A stretch of 64,000 nucleotides of DNA from Microbaculum sp051390635 (GTDB lineage: Bacteria > Pseudomonadota > Alphaproteobacteria > Rhizobiales > Tepidamorphaceae), in contig NZ_JBPODT010000001.1 of NCBI RefSeq assembly GCF_051390635.1, positions 682,001-746,000 on the forward strand. Direction: 5' to 3'. Position numbers and translations under genes: made by a program. The notes beneath the pieces are model-generated. The model searched no databases. It was not told where the DNA came from and saw only the letters and a list, made by a program, of their open reading frames with translations. The stretch's first letter is position 1. Each line of letters begins with the position of its first letter. Positions 1 through 7,927 of this stretch are shown here, in pieces.

Positions 1-2
1 GG

Positions 3-1244
3 AACGGCATCGCCTATTCGATCGAGCAGGCCCGGCTGGTCACCGCCGAGCTCGGCTTCCCCCTCGTCGTGCGCCCTTCCTATGTGCTCGGCGGGCGGGC
101 GATGGCGATCATCCACGATGAGAAGATGTTCGACGCGTACCTGCTTGGCACCCTGCCCGCGCTGGTGCCCGAAGACATCAAGACGCGCTATCCCAACGAC
201 AAGACCGGCCAGATCAACACGGTACTCGGCAAGAACCCGCTGCTGTTCGACAGCTACCTGGCCGACGCCATCGAGGTCGATGTCGACGCCCTGTGCGACG
301 GCAAGGACGTGTTCATCTGCGGCGTGATGGAGCACATCGAGGAAGCAGGCATCCATTCCGGCGATTCCGCCTGTGCCCTTCCGCCCCATTCGCTGTCCGA
401 CGAGACCATCGCCGAGCTGGAGCGCCAGACCCGGGCGATGGCGCTCGGGCTGGAGGTCGGCGGCCTGATGAACGTCCAGTACGCGATCCAGAACGACGAC
501 ATCTACGTGCTGGAAGTGAACCCGCGGGCGAGCCGCACCGTGCCTTTCGTCGCCAAGACCATCGGCCTGCCGATCGCCAAGATCGCGGCGCGCGTCATGG
601 CCGGCGAGCCCCTGGCCAGCTTCGGCCTGCAGTCCAAGCCGCTCGACCATATCGCGGTGAAGGAAGCCGTGTTCCCGTTCGCCCGCTTCCCCGGTGTCGA
701 CACCGTGCTCGGCCCGGAGATGCGTTCGACCGGCGAGGTCATGGGTCTTGCCCGCGACTATGCGCTCGCCTTCGCCAAGTCACAGCTTGGCGGCGGCACC
801 CGCGTCCCCGTCGAAGGCACCGTGTTCGTCTCGGTGCGCGATTCCGACAAGGCCAGGATCCTCAAGGCCATCCGCATACTCTCCGACTGCGGCATGAAGA
901 TCGTCGCCACCAGCGGCACCCAGCGCTATCTGGAAAACGAGGGCATCGTCTGCGCCAAGATCAACAAGGTGCTGGAAGGCCGCCCGCATATCGTCGACGC
1001 GATCAAGAACGGCGAGGTTCAGCTGGTCTTCAACACCACGGAAGGGTCGCAGGCCCTGGCTGATTCCCGCTCGCTCCGGCGCACCGCGCTGCTTCACAAG
1101 GTTCCCTACTACACCACCGTTGCCGGTGCCGTCGCGGCGGCCGAAGGCATCCGTGCGATGAAGACCGGGACTCTTGAAGTGGAGCCGCTACAGGCCTATG
1201 TGGGGGCCGGCGCGGGGACGAAGGCCGTCTCGGCGGCGCAATAG
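3..1244 (+). CDS. carB: Carbamoyl-phosphate synthase large subunit, C-terminal part
   Basis: The 5' end lies outside the window; the reading frame is open from base 3. CarB makes carbamoyl phosphate from bicarbonate, glutamine-derived ammonia and ATP for pyrimidine and arginine synthesis. What is seen is the end of the second ATP-grasp domain (YVLGGRAM, then EVNPRASRTVPFVAKTIG, a typical metal- and nucleotide-binding stretch). It is followed by the allosteric MGS-like domain, which begins around FVSVRDSDKARILKAI and includes VATSGTQRYL. The gene ends in TAG, 115 bases before greA. A carB-greA order is common in Hyphomicrobiales. Identification is by recognition of conserved motifs and is very secure. 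No frameshift was seen in the visible part. Confidence 0.97.
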   Translation, partial: NGIAYSIEQARLVTAELGFPLVVRPSYVLGGRAMAIIHDEKMFDAYLLGTLPALVPEDIKTRYPNDKTGQINTVLGKNPLLFDSYLADAIEVDVDALCDGKDVFICGVMEHIEEAGIHSGDSACALPPHSLSDETIAELERQTRAMALGLEVGGLMNVQYAIQNDDIYVLEVNPRASRTVPFVAKTIGLPIAKIAARVMAGEPLASFGLQSKPLDHIAVKEAVFPFARFPGVDTVLGPEMRSTGEVMGLARDYALAFAKSQLGGGTRVPVEGTVFVSVRDSDKARILKAIRILSDCGMKIVATSGTQRYLENEGIVCAKINKVLEGRPHIVDAIKNGEVQLVFNTTEGSQALADSRSLRRTALLHKVPYYTTVAGAVAAAEGIRAMKTGTLEVEPLQAYVGAGAGTKAVSAAQ

Positions 1245-1359
1245 GTGCGCCAAAAAGAGGGCATTGCTCTTTTCCAGCGCATATTCGAACATCCCTGCTG
1301 GCCGCGGCGGCGACGCTGAGTCGCTCCGCGGGCGGTTTCCTTTTGGAGCGATTTCTCCG

Positions 1360-1833
1360 ATGAACAAGATTCCGATGACGGCTGAAGGCTATTCCGCGCT
1401 CGAAAGCGAGCTGAAGAGGCTGAAGCAGGTGGAGCGCCCGCGCATCATCCAGGCGATCGCGGAAGCGCGTGCGCATGGTGACCTGTCGGAGAACGCCGAG
1501 TATCACGCCGCCAAGGAAGCCCAGGGCCTCAACGAGGCGCGCGTCGCCGAACTCGAGGACCAGATAGGCCGCGCCGACGTAATCGACGTCACCAAGCTGG
1601 CCGGCAACACCGTCACCTTCGGTGCGACCGTCAAGATCGTCGACGAGGACACGGACGAGGAAAAGGTCTACCGCATCGTCGGCGACACCGAGGCCGACGT
1701 GAAGGCGGGCAAGATCTCGATATCCTCCCCGATCGCCCGCGCCATGATCGGCAAGAAGCAGGGCGATTCCTTCGAGGTCGCGGCCCCCGGCGGCGCCCGC
1801 GGCTACGAGATCCTCAACATCAGCTTCAAGTAG
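1360..1833 (+). CDS. greA: Transcription elongation factor GreA
   Basis: A 157-residue protein, the normal GreA length. GreA binds the RNA polymerase secondary channel and stimulates cleavage of backtracked transcripts. The N-terminal coiled coil carries the acidic tip motif GDLSENAEYHAAKE, and the C-terminal FKBP-like domain includes VTFGATVKIVDEDTDEEKVY and ISSPIARAMIGKKQGD. The ATG at 1360 gives the standard MNKIPMTAEGY start. The upstream open frame from 1174 is only read-through across the carB end. No terminator with a T-run follows; instead there is a repeat cluster. Confidence 0.97.
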   Translation: MNKIPMTAEGYSALESELKRLKQVERPRIIQAIAEARAHGDLSENAEYHAAKEAQGLNEARVAELEDQIGRADVIDVTKLAGNTVTFGATVKIVDEDTDEEKVYRIVGDTEADVKAGKISISSPIARAMIGKKQGDSFEVAAPGGARGYEILNISFK

Positions 1834-1863
1834 GCCCTCGGAGCGGGACGCTCCCGTTTCGTC

Positions 1864-1983
1864 CGCTCACTCCCGCGAAAGGTCCCTTTTCGCCCGCTCA
1901 CTCCCGCGAAAGCGGGAGTCGGGAAGCGATCAAGCACGGCCGCGACGGACGCAAGCGATTCCCGCTTGCGCGGGAATGAGCGG
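1864..1983. repeat. Palindromic intergenic repeat pair (CGCTCACTCCCGCGAAAGCGGGAG type)
   Basis: A palindrome, CGCTCACTCCCGCGAAAGCG and onward, at about 1895-1920 is matched in inverted orientation by GATTCCCGCTTGCGCGGGAA TGAGCG at about 1957-1982. A truncated third copy lies at 1864-1881. The same family recurs near 63011, 63345 and 63408 in this window. Such units are frequent in the intergenic space of Hyphomicrobiales and may act in transcript end formation. No gene is visible between greA and the minus-strand murA. Confidence 0.7.
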
Positions 1984-2136
1984 AGGTCCGTAGATCTCAG
2001 CCTTCCACGCGCTCGAACCCACGCGGTTGAACCCACGCGGTTGAACAATAAGCGCCGCCCATGGTTCGAGACGGGCGCCAGGGCGCCCTCCTCACCACGA
2101 GGTCCTTCATGTTTCGGGCGCAGCCAAGCCCGCCGC

Positions 2137-2178
2137 CCTCATCCTGAGGAGCCCGCGAAGCGGCTGTCTCGAAGGATG
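2137..2178. repeat. Hyphomicrobiales dispersed palindrome (CCTCATCCTGAGGAG...GTCTCGAAGGATG)
   Basis: The unit begins CCTCATCCTGAGGAG, has the inner arm CGCGAAGCG, and closes with GTCTCGAAGGATG. This is a familiar dispersed element of Rhizobiales genomes. Two diverged copies in inverted orientation are found inside the uvrC coding sequence at 62215-62325. Confidence 0.75.
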
Positions 2179-2221
2179 TGCGCTTCCGGGGATGTGCGCT
2201 TCCGGGGATGCGCGCTTCCGG
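2175..2221. repeat. 16-bp tandem repeat, three copies
   Basis: GATGTGCGCTTCCGGG is repeated exactly at 2175-2190 and 2191-2206, then with one change and a shortened end at 2207-2221. The array starts within the last bases of the palindromic element and runs to just before the murA stop codon, so it forms the 3' flank of murA. Confidence 0.8.
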
Positions 2222-2228
2222 ATAAGCC

Positions 2229-3515
2229 TCAGTCCTCTTCGCGCCGGATCGAGGCGCCCAAGGCGTTGAGCCGCTCGTCGATGCGCTCGTAGCCGCGCTC
2301 GATCTGGTGGGCGTTGTGGATGATGCTGGTTCCCTCGGCGCACATCGCCGCGATGAGCAGCGCCATGCCGGCGCGGATATCCGGCGACGTCAGCTTCGCC
2401 CGGCGCAACCGGCTCGGGCCCGTGACGATGACGCGGTGCGGGTCGCACAGCACGATCCGCGCGCCCATGCTGATCAGCTTGTCGACGAAGAACAGCCGCG
2501 ACTCGAACATCTTTTCGAAGACCAGCACGACACCGTCGCACTGGGTCGCCGTCACCACCGCGATCGACATCAGGTCGGCGGGGAAGGCCGGCCATGGCTG
2601 ATCCTCGATCTTGGGGATGTGTCCGCCGGCGTCGGCATGGATCTTCATTTCCTGCTGCGACGGGATCAGCAGGTCGTCGCCGTCAATCTGGCAGACGACG
2701 CCGAGCCGTTCGAAGTTCATGCGGATCGCGCGCAGATGCGCCACGCCGGCGTCGCGGACGCGGATCTCGGACTTCGTTACCGCGGCCAACCCGATCAGCG
2801 AGCCGACCTCGATATGGTCCGGTCCGATCTTGTGGCTGGCGCCGCCGAAGCTGCTCGTACCCTGGATCGTCATGGTGTTGGTGCCGATGCCCTCGATCCG
2901 GGCCCCAATCGCCACCAGGAAATTGGCCAGATCCTGCACGTGCGGCTCCGATGCCGCGTTGCGCAGCACCGTGGTGCCTTCGGCGGCCACCGCCGCCATC
3001 AGCGCGTTCTCGGTGCCCGTCACGCTCGGCTCATCGAGGAACACGTCGGTGCCGATCAGCTTCGACGCCCTGAAATGGTAGTTCTCGTTCTCCTCGATCG
3101 TCGCGCCCAGCTGCTCGAGCGCCAGGAGATGCGTGTCGACCCGGCGCCGGCCGATCACGTCGCCGCCCGGTGGCGGCAGTGTCACGCCGCCGCAGCGCGC
3201 CAGCAGCGGGCCGGCCAGCAGGATCGAGGCGCGGATGCGCGCGCAGGCGTCCGCGTCGAGGTCGACGACGCGCACTTCCTTGGCGTGGATGTTCAGCGTC
3301 TGCGGCCCGATCCATTCGGCGTCCGCGCCGAGCGAGCGCACGAGATTGACCAGCGTCTCCACGTCGCGAATGCGCGGCACGTTGTCGAGCCTGACGGGCT
3401 TATCGGTCAGAAGCGTCGCGGCGATGATCGGCAGCGCGGCATTCTTGTTGCCGGCCGGCGTGATCTCGCCGGACAGCTGCTTCCCGCCCTCCACGATATA
3501 CCGGATGCCAGGCAT
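2229..3515 (-). CDS. murA: UDP-N-acetylglucosamine 1-carboxyvinyltransferase (MurA type), Cys-to-Asp variant
   Basis: A 428-residue EPSP-synthase-fold enzyme. MurA transfers enolpyruvate from PEP to UDP-GlcNAc, the first committed step of peptidoglycan synthesis in the cytoplasm. The substrate-binding motif TPAGNKNAALP (Lys24, Asn25) is intact. The catalytic loop reads PGGDVIGRRRVD, where the usual PGGC...IGxRPVD has Cys (Cys115 in E. coli); here it is Asp119. The loop Arg is kept but the following Pro is Arg. FPADLMS replaces the common FPTDMQA, with the general-base Asp kept. The ATG is preceded by GAGGA at a suitable distance. The gene lies 35 bases downstream of the Lrp-type regulator gene on the same strand, so the two are probably co-transcribed. 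It may be the sole MurA or a second, diverged paralogue; the window cannot tell. Confidence 0.9.
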   Translation of the reverse strand: MPGIRYIVEGGKQLSGEITPAGNKNAALPIIAATLLTDKPVRLDNVPRIRDVETLVNLVRSLGADAEWIGPQTLNIHAKEVRVVDLDADACARIRASILLAGPLLARCGGVTLPPPGGDVIGRRRVDTHLLALEQLGATIEENENYHFRASKLIGTDVFLDEPSVTGTENALMAAVAAEGTTVLRNAASEPHVQDLANFLVAIGARIEGIGTNTMTIQGTSSFGGASHKIGPDHIEVGSLIGLAAVTKSEIRVRDAGVAHLRAIRMNFERLGVVCQIDGDDLLIPSQQEMKIHADAGGHIPKIEDQPWPAFPADLMSIAVVTATQCDGVVLVFEKMFESRLFFVDKLISMGARIVLCDPHRVIVTGPSRLRRAKLTSPDIRAGMALLIAAMCAEGTSIIHNAHQIERGYERIDERLNALGASIRREED

Positions 3516-3550
3516 GATGTGTCCTCGTTGGTGTTCTTGGCGCGCTGGGC

Positions 3551-4015
3551 CTATTCCAGCGGCACCGACGGTTCGTGCTTGGACTGGCGGATCGTCAGCG
3601 TCGTCTTGACGCTTTTGACATTGGCTGCGCCGGTCAGCTCGATGATGAAGTCCTGGAAGCCGCGCAGGTCCTTGGCGACACATTTCAGAAGAAAGTCGGT
3701 CTCGCCCGACAGCATGTAACATTCGCGCACGATCGGCCACTCGCCGATCCGCTCCTCGAAGGCGATCAGGTCGGCCTCGGCCTGGCTCGACAGGCTGACG
3801 AAGGCGAAGGCCGTGACGTCGTAGCCGAGGCTCTTCTCGTCGAGCAGCGTGCGGTAGCGACGGATGATGCCGGCGTCCTCCAGCGCCCGCACCCGGCGCA
3901 GGCAGGGTGGCGCGGAGATGCCGACACGGCGGGCGAGTTCGACATTGGTGATCCGCCCGTCGGCCTGCAGCTCTCGGAGGATTTTCCAGTCGATCTGGTC
4001 TAGGCGGGCCTTCAA
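3551..4015 (-). CDS. Lrp/AsnC family transcriptional regulator
   Basis: A 154-residue protein of the usual feast/famine regulator length. The N-terminal winged helix-turn-helix includes LDQIDWKILRELQADGR and NVELARRVGISAPPCLRRV. The C-terminal RAM effector domain includes VRECYMLSGETDFLLKCVA. The start chosen is TTG at 4015, preceded by AGGAG five bases upstream; the longer open frame upstream has no coding character. Members bind amino acids and DNA as octamers. It sits between a divergent MarR-GNAT gene and a downstream murA. In other Hyphomicrobiales an lrp-like gene lies near greA and trxB, as here. The effector is not known. Confidence 0.92.
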   Translation of the reverse strand: MKARLDQIDWKILRELQADGRITNVELARRVGISAPPCLRRVRALEDAGIIRRYRTLLDEKSLGYDVTAFAFVSLSSQAEADLIAFEERIGEWPIVRECYMLSGETDFLLKCVAKDLRGFQDFIIELTGAANVKSVKTTLTIRQSKHEPSVPLE

Positions 4016-4138
4016 GCGAACTCCTGAACTGACGGGGAATCGAACGGCCACGGGCCGCCTTCCGAATAATCGTTGCGCCGACGCGACACAATATGTCGCC
4101 GGCTTTCCATCGCCGAGAGGCCATTTTGCGGTGGACTC

Positions 4139-4176
4139 GATTGACAAAGACAATCGATCACTTGATTTTGTCAATC
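4139..4176. promoter_or_regulatory. Inverted repeat operator candidate upstream of the MarR-GNAT gene
   Basis: GATTGACAAA at 4139-4148 is matched exactly by its reverse complement TTTGTCAATC at 4167-4176, with 18 bases between. The right arm ends 14 bases before the ATG of the MarR-GNAT gene. The left arm overlaps a TTGACA sequence that could be a -35 element. The position fits autoregulation by the MarR domain, or control of the divergent lrp-murA unit. Binding is inferred. Confidence 0.55.
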
Positions 4177-4190
4177 GAATTGGGAGAGCC

Positions 4191-5114
4191 ATGTCCGTTT
4201 CCGAACCAGAAACCGGGGCCGTTCGCCGTTTCACCCGCTTCTATACCCGCCAGATCGGACTGCTCAACGACGGGCTTCTGAAGAGTCCCTACTCGCTCGC
4301 CGAGTCGCGCGTGCTTTACGAGATCGCCAACCACGACGCGGTCGCGGCCAGCGACCTGAGCCGCGAACTCGGCCTCGACGCGGGCTATCTCAGCCGCATG
4401 CTGCGCGGCTTCGAGGACAAGGGCCTGATTGCCCGCTCGCCGTCGAAATCGGACGCCCGCCGCCAGCTCCTGCGGCTGACCGAAGCCGGCCGCGAGGCCT
4501 TCGCCGGCCTGAACCGGTCATCCGCCGAGCAGGTCGGGGCGATGCTGGCGCCGCTGTCTCCCGGCGACCGCAAGCGTCTGGTCTCCGCCATGGCGACGAT
4601 CGAGCGGCTTCTGGGCGGCACCGAGCGGCCGGCCGCGCCGATCGTCCTGCGGCCGCAGCGCCCCGGCGACATGGGCTGGGTCGTCCACCGCCACGGCGTG
4701 CTCTACGCCCAGGAATACGGCTGGGACGAGACCTTCGAACCGATGGTCGCCGATATTGTCGCGGCATTCATCCGCAACTTCGATCCCAAACGCGAGCGCT
4801 GCTGGATTGCCGAGCGCGGCGACGACATTCTCGGCTCGATCTTCCTGGTCCGCGAAAGCGACACCGTCGCCAAGCTGCGCATGCTCTATGTCGAGCCGGA
4901 AGCCCGCGGCACCGGCCTCGGCCGCCGCCTCGTTTCCGAATGCCTCGCCTTCGCCCGCGCCTGCGGCTATGCGAAGGTCGTCCTGTGGACGAACGACTGC
5001 CTCGATGCCGCCCGTCGCCTCTATCGGGACGAGGGCTTCGAGCTGGTGAAGGAGGAGAAACACCACAGTTTCGGCAAGGATCTCGTCGGGCAGTATTGGG
5101 AACTCGAGCTATAG
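4191..5114 (+). CDS. MarR family regulator fused to a GNAT acetyltransferase
   Basis: A 307-residue two-domain protein. Residues about 10-145 form a MarR winged helix (LAESRVLYEIANHDAVAAS, SRELGLDAGYLSRMLRGF, and the wing SPSKSDARRQLLRLT). Residues about 155-307 form a GNAT fold with the acetyl-CoA loop EARGTGLGRRLV and the typical terminal segment ARRLYRDEGFELV. Such fusions are widespread in Proteobacteria; the substrate of the acetyltransferase half is usually unknown. The ATG at 4191 has GGGAGAG just upstream. The perfect 10-bp inverted repeat right before the gene suggests autoregulation. It is divergent from lrp. Confidence 0.92.
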   Translation: MSVSEPETGAVRRFTRFYTRQIGLLNDGLLKSPYSLAESRVLYEIANHDAVAASDLSRELGLDAGYLSRMLRGFEDKGLIARSPSKSDARRQLLRLTEAGREAFAGLNRSSAEQVGAMLAPLSPGDRKRLVSAMATIERLLGGTERPAAPIVLRPQRPGDMGWVVHRHGVLYAQEYGWDETFEPMVADIVAAFIRNFDPKRERCWIAERGDDILGSIFLVRESDTVAKLRMLYVEPEARGTGLGRRLVSECLAFARACGYAKVVLWTNDCLDAARRLYRDEGFELVKEEKHHSFGKDLVGQYWELEL

Positions 5115-5217
5115 CCCGCCTCATTAAACCCATGATCCTGCGGCATCGCCTCACATGACAGACGGCCCTCGGCGGTCTATTTGGGCATGACCCCTTTGAA
5201 AAGACCTCCGGAAATCC

Positions 5218-6213
5218 GTGTCGACCCGAACCGAACCCGATACCGCCGCCACGGCCACCGCAGACCTCGGCCCGCTGACAGGCTGGGCGCTGACCGCCGG
5301 CGGCATGGGCCATGAGGTCCAGTGCCTCGGAATCCTCGAGGCGCTCGGCATCGAGCCGGTGATAAAGCGCGTCGACCCGGGAAAACTCCACCGCGCCATG
5401 GCGCCCTGGGGTCCGGCGGCGCGCCATCGCGACATCGCCCCGCCCTGGCCGGACGTGCTGGTCGTCTCCGGCCGCCAGTCGATCCCCTATGCCCGCGCCA
5501 TACGCCGGCGCTCCGGCGGCCGGACCGTGACCGTGGTGCTACAGAGCCCCGGCGCGCCGGCCTCCTGGTTCGATCTCGTCTGGGTGCCGGAGCATGACAG
5601 GCTGAGGGGCGAGAACGTCATCGCCACCCTCACCTCGCCGCACCGCCTGACCCATGAGCGGCTGGCCTCCGAGGCCGAGGGATATCTGGCTGACATCGCC
5701 CATCTGCCCCGCCCGCTGGTCACGGTCCTGGTGGGCGGCGCCAGCAGCGCCTACACCTTCTCCAGCCGCGAGGCCCGCAAGCTGGCCGAAGACCTGCGCG
5801 CCTTCGCCACCCGCCACGGCTGCGGCCTTCTCGTCACCCCCTCGCGCCGCACCGGCCTTGGCAAGACCGCGATCCTCAAGGAAAGCCTGGCCGATCTGCC
5901 CGCCGTCGTCTGGGACCTTACTGGCGAAAATCCGTACTTTCCCTATATGGGTTTGGCCGATGCCTTCATCGTTACCTGCGACTCGGTGAATATGCTTGGC
6001 GAGGCGACGTTCACCGGCAAGCCGGTCTATGCCTACAGGTTGCCGGGGGGAACGCCGAAGTTTCAGCAGTTTCAGGAGGCGCTGGTCGACTTTGGGGCGG
6101 TGAGATGGTTCGATGGCAGCCTAGATAGCTGGACCTACCGCCCGTTAGATGCCACAACCGAAGTTGCCGCCGCGGTCCGTCAGTTGCTGGCCGCCCGCGT
6201 CCGGACTTCTTGA
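5218..6213 (+). CDS. ELM1 family protein (DUF1022, mitochondrial-fission ELM1-like)
   Basis: A 331-residue protein starting at GTG. It shows the ELM1/DUF1022 pattern: GHEVQCLGILEALGI near the N terminus, VVLVGGASSAYTF-like strand and loop in the middle, and the late motif NPYFPYMGLADAFIVTCDSV followed by GEATFTGKPVYAY. The layout resembles a GT-B glycosyltransferase fold, but bacterial members have no settled function. The plant namesake acts in mitochondrial fission. Its stop overlaps possible early starts of the following 2OG oxygenase gene, so the pair is likely co-transcribed. Confidence 0.85.
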   Translation: MSTRTEPDTAATATADLGPLTGWALTAGGMGHEVQCLGILEALGIEPVIKRVDPGKLHRAMAPWGPAARHRDIAPPWPDVLVVSGRQSIPYARAIRRRSGGRTVTVVLQSPGAPASWFDLVWVPEHDRLRGENVIATLTSPHRLTHERLASEAEGYLADIAHLPRPLVTVLVGGASSAYTFSSREARKLAEDLRAFATRHGCGLLVTPSRRTGLGKTAILKESLADLPAVVWDLTGENPYFPYMGLADAFIVTCDSVNMLGEATFTGKPVYAYRLPGGTPKFQQFQEALVDFGAVRWFDGSLDSWTYRPLDATTEVAAAVRQLLAARVRTS

Positions 6214-6230
6214 TTACAGTGCGTGATCCC

Positions 6231-6869
6231 ATGTCCCTGCTCGATTACGATGCGCTCGAGCGCACGACCACACAGACCGAGCCCTACGAGTGGCTCATCG
6301 TCCCCGATTTCGTGAAGGCCGAGGTCTTCGACGAGATCGTCGAGGACTATCCGCGCGTGCCCGGTCCCGGCTCCCATCCGCCGAGCGAGCTGGAAATCGG
6401 CGGCAAGTTCGCCGAGTTGATGACGGAACTCGACGGCCCGCGCTTCCAGGAGATGATCGAGCGGAAGTTCGACGTCGATCTTTCCGACAAGCCGACCATG
6501 TACACGGTGCGCGGCTTCTGCCGGAAGACCGACGGCAAGATCCACACCGATTCCGAGACCAAGGTCATCACCGTGCTGCTCTACATGAACCAGCACTGGG
6601 AACAGGACGGCGGGCGCCTGCGCATCCTGCGCAACGGCACCGATCTGAACGACTACGTCGCCGAGGTTCCCCCAAACGGCGGCACGTTGCTGGTGTTCAA
6701 GCGCTCAGACAGGTCCTGGCACGGCCACGAGCCCTTCGAGGGCCAGCGCCGCGCCGTCCAGATGAACTGGGTCACCGGCGCCGACGTCGTTGCCTACGAG
6801 CAGCGCCGGCACCGCATTTCCACCACTTTGAAGAAGCTCAATCCGCGCAACTGGGGCGCGTCCGCCTGA
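6231..6869 (+). CDS. 2-oxoglutarate/Fe(II)-dependent oxygenase, prolyl 4-hydroxylase type
   Basis: A 212-residue double-stranded beta-helix oxygenase. The iron ligands are visible as IHTDSE (His105 and Asp107) and SWHGHEP (His164). The 2-oxoglutarate-binding Arg is probably in GQRRAVQMNW. The start is uncertain: ATG at 6231 gives MSLLDYDALE, while GTG at 6219 or TTG at 6210 would add a few residues and overlap the ELM1 stop. No good ribosome-binding site decides between them. Similar proteins are often annotated as proline hydroxylases, but the substrate is not shown by sequence. Its tight spacing to the ELM1-family gene suggests linked expression. Confidence 0.85.
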   Translation: MSLLDYDALERTTTQTEPYEWLIVPDFVKAEVFDEIVEDYPRVPGPGSHPPSELEIGGKFAELMTELDGPRFQEMIERKFDVDLSDKPTMYTVRGFCRKTDGKIHTDSETKVITVLLYMNQHWEQDGGRLRILRNGTDLNDYVAEVPPNGGTLLVFKRSDRSWHGHEPFEGQRRAVQMNWVTGADVVAYEQRRHRISTTLKKLNPRNWGASA

Positions 6870-6906
6870 TCGGGCGGACTCGGCTCAACGCGGCAACGGT
6901 CCCGTC

Positions 6907-7866
6907 ATGGCTACCCATCACAGCAAACTCGTCATCATCGGTTCCGGCCCCGCCGGATACACCTCCGCGATCTACGCGGCCCGCGCGATGCTCGACCCCG
7001 TCCTGATCCAGGGCCTGGAGCCGGGCGGCCAGCTCACCATCACCACAGATGTCGAGAACTATCCCGGCTTCGCCGACGTGATCCAGGGCCCGTGGCTGAT
7101 GGAGCAGATGCAGAAGCAGGCCGAGCATGTCGGCACCCGGCTCGTGCGCGACTACGTGACCGAGGTCGACTTCTCCCGCCGGCCGTTCCACCTGAAATGC
7201 GATTCCGGTGACGACTATGTCGCCGATGCGGTGGTCATCGCGACCGGCGCCCAGGCCAAGTGGCTGGGCCTGCCCTCCGAACAGAAGTTCAAGGGCTTCG
7301 GCGTGTCGGCCTGCGCCACCTGCGACGGCTTCTTCTATCGCGGCAAGGAGGTGCTGGTCGTCGGCGGCGGCAACACCGCGGTCGAGGAGGCCCTGTTCCT
7401 GACCAATTTCGCCTCCAAGGTCACGGTCGTGCACCGCCGCGACAGCTTCCGTGCCGAGAAGATCCTGCAGGACCGCCTGTTCAAGAATCCGAAGGTCGAG
7501 GTGGTCTGGGACACGGTCGTCGACGAGATCCTGGGCAACGACCAGCCGCCGGGCGTGACCGCGGTGCGCCTCAAGAATGCCCGGACGGGCGCGACGAGCG
7601 AGCGCGCGTTCGACGGCGTCTTCATCGCCATCGGTCACGCGCCGTCGACGGAAATCTTCAAGGGCAAGGTCGACATGCGGCCGAACGGCTACATCGTCAC
7701 CGAGCCGGGAACGACCAATACCAGCGTGCCGGGCGTCTTCGCCGCCGGCGACGTGACCGACGAAACGTACCGGCAGGCGGTGACGGCTGCCGGGATGGGC
7801 TGCATGGCGGCGCTCGACGCCGAGCGCTGGCTGGCCGAGGCAGAAGAACGCGCAGCCGCCGAGTGA
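6907..7866 (+). CDS. trxB: Thioredoxin reductase
   Basis: A 319-residue, low-molecular-weight flavoprotein that reduces thioredoxin with NADPH. Seen are the FAD-binding IIGSGPAGYTSA near residue 10, the redox-active Cys136-Ala-Thr-Cys139 followed by DGFF, the NADPH-binding VVGGGNTAVEEA near 151, and the closing FAD motif GVFAAGDVTD. All catalytic residues are intact. It is followed after 61 bases by a LysR gene, an arrangement conserved in Hyphomicrobiales. Confidence 0.97.
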   Translation: MATHHSKLVIIGSGPAGYTSAIYAARAMLDPVLIQGLEPGGQLTITTDVENYPGFADVIQGPWLMEQMQKQAEHVGTRLVRDYVTEVDFSRRPFHLKCDSGDDYVADAVVIATGAQAKWLGLPSEQKFKGFGVSACATCDGFFYRGKEVLVVGGGNTAVEEALFLTNFASKVTVVHRRDSFRAEKILQDRLFKNPKVEVVWDTVVDEILGNDQPPGVTAVRLKNARTGATSERAFDGVFIAIGHAPSTEIFKGKVDMRPNGYIVTEPGTTNTSVPGVFAAGDVTDETYRQAVTAAGMGCMAALDAERWLAEAEERAAAE

Positions 7867-7927
7867 GCAAGCGGCGACACGGTTCGGACCTGTCGGGTTC
7901 GGGCCTGTCTGGGGGGAGAGCCTTGAT

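Noticed and set aside
2307..3719. Plus-strand frame of 470 codons across murA
   Set aside because: It is the antisense shadow of murA; its product is Arg/Asp/Gln-rich without motifs, as expected from a GC-rich gene read on the other strand.
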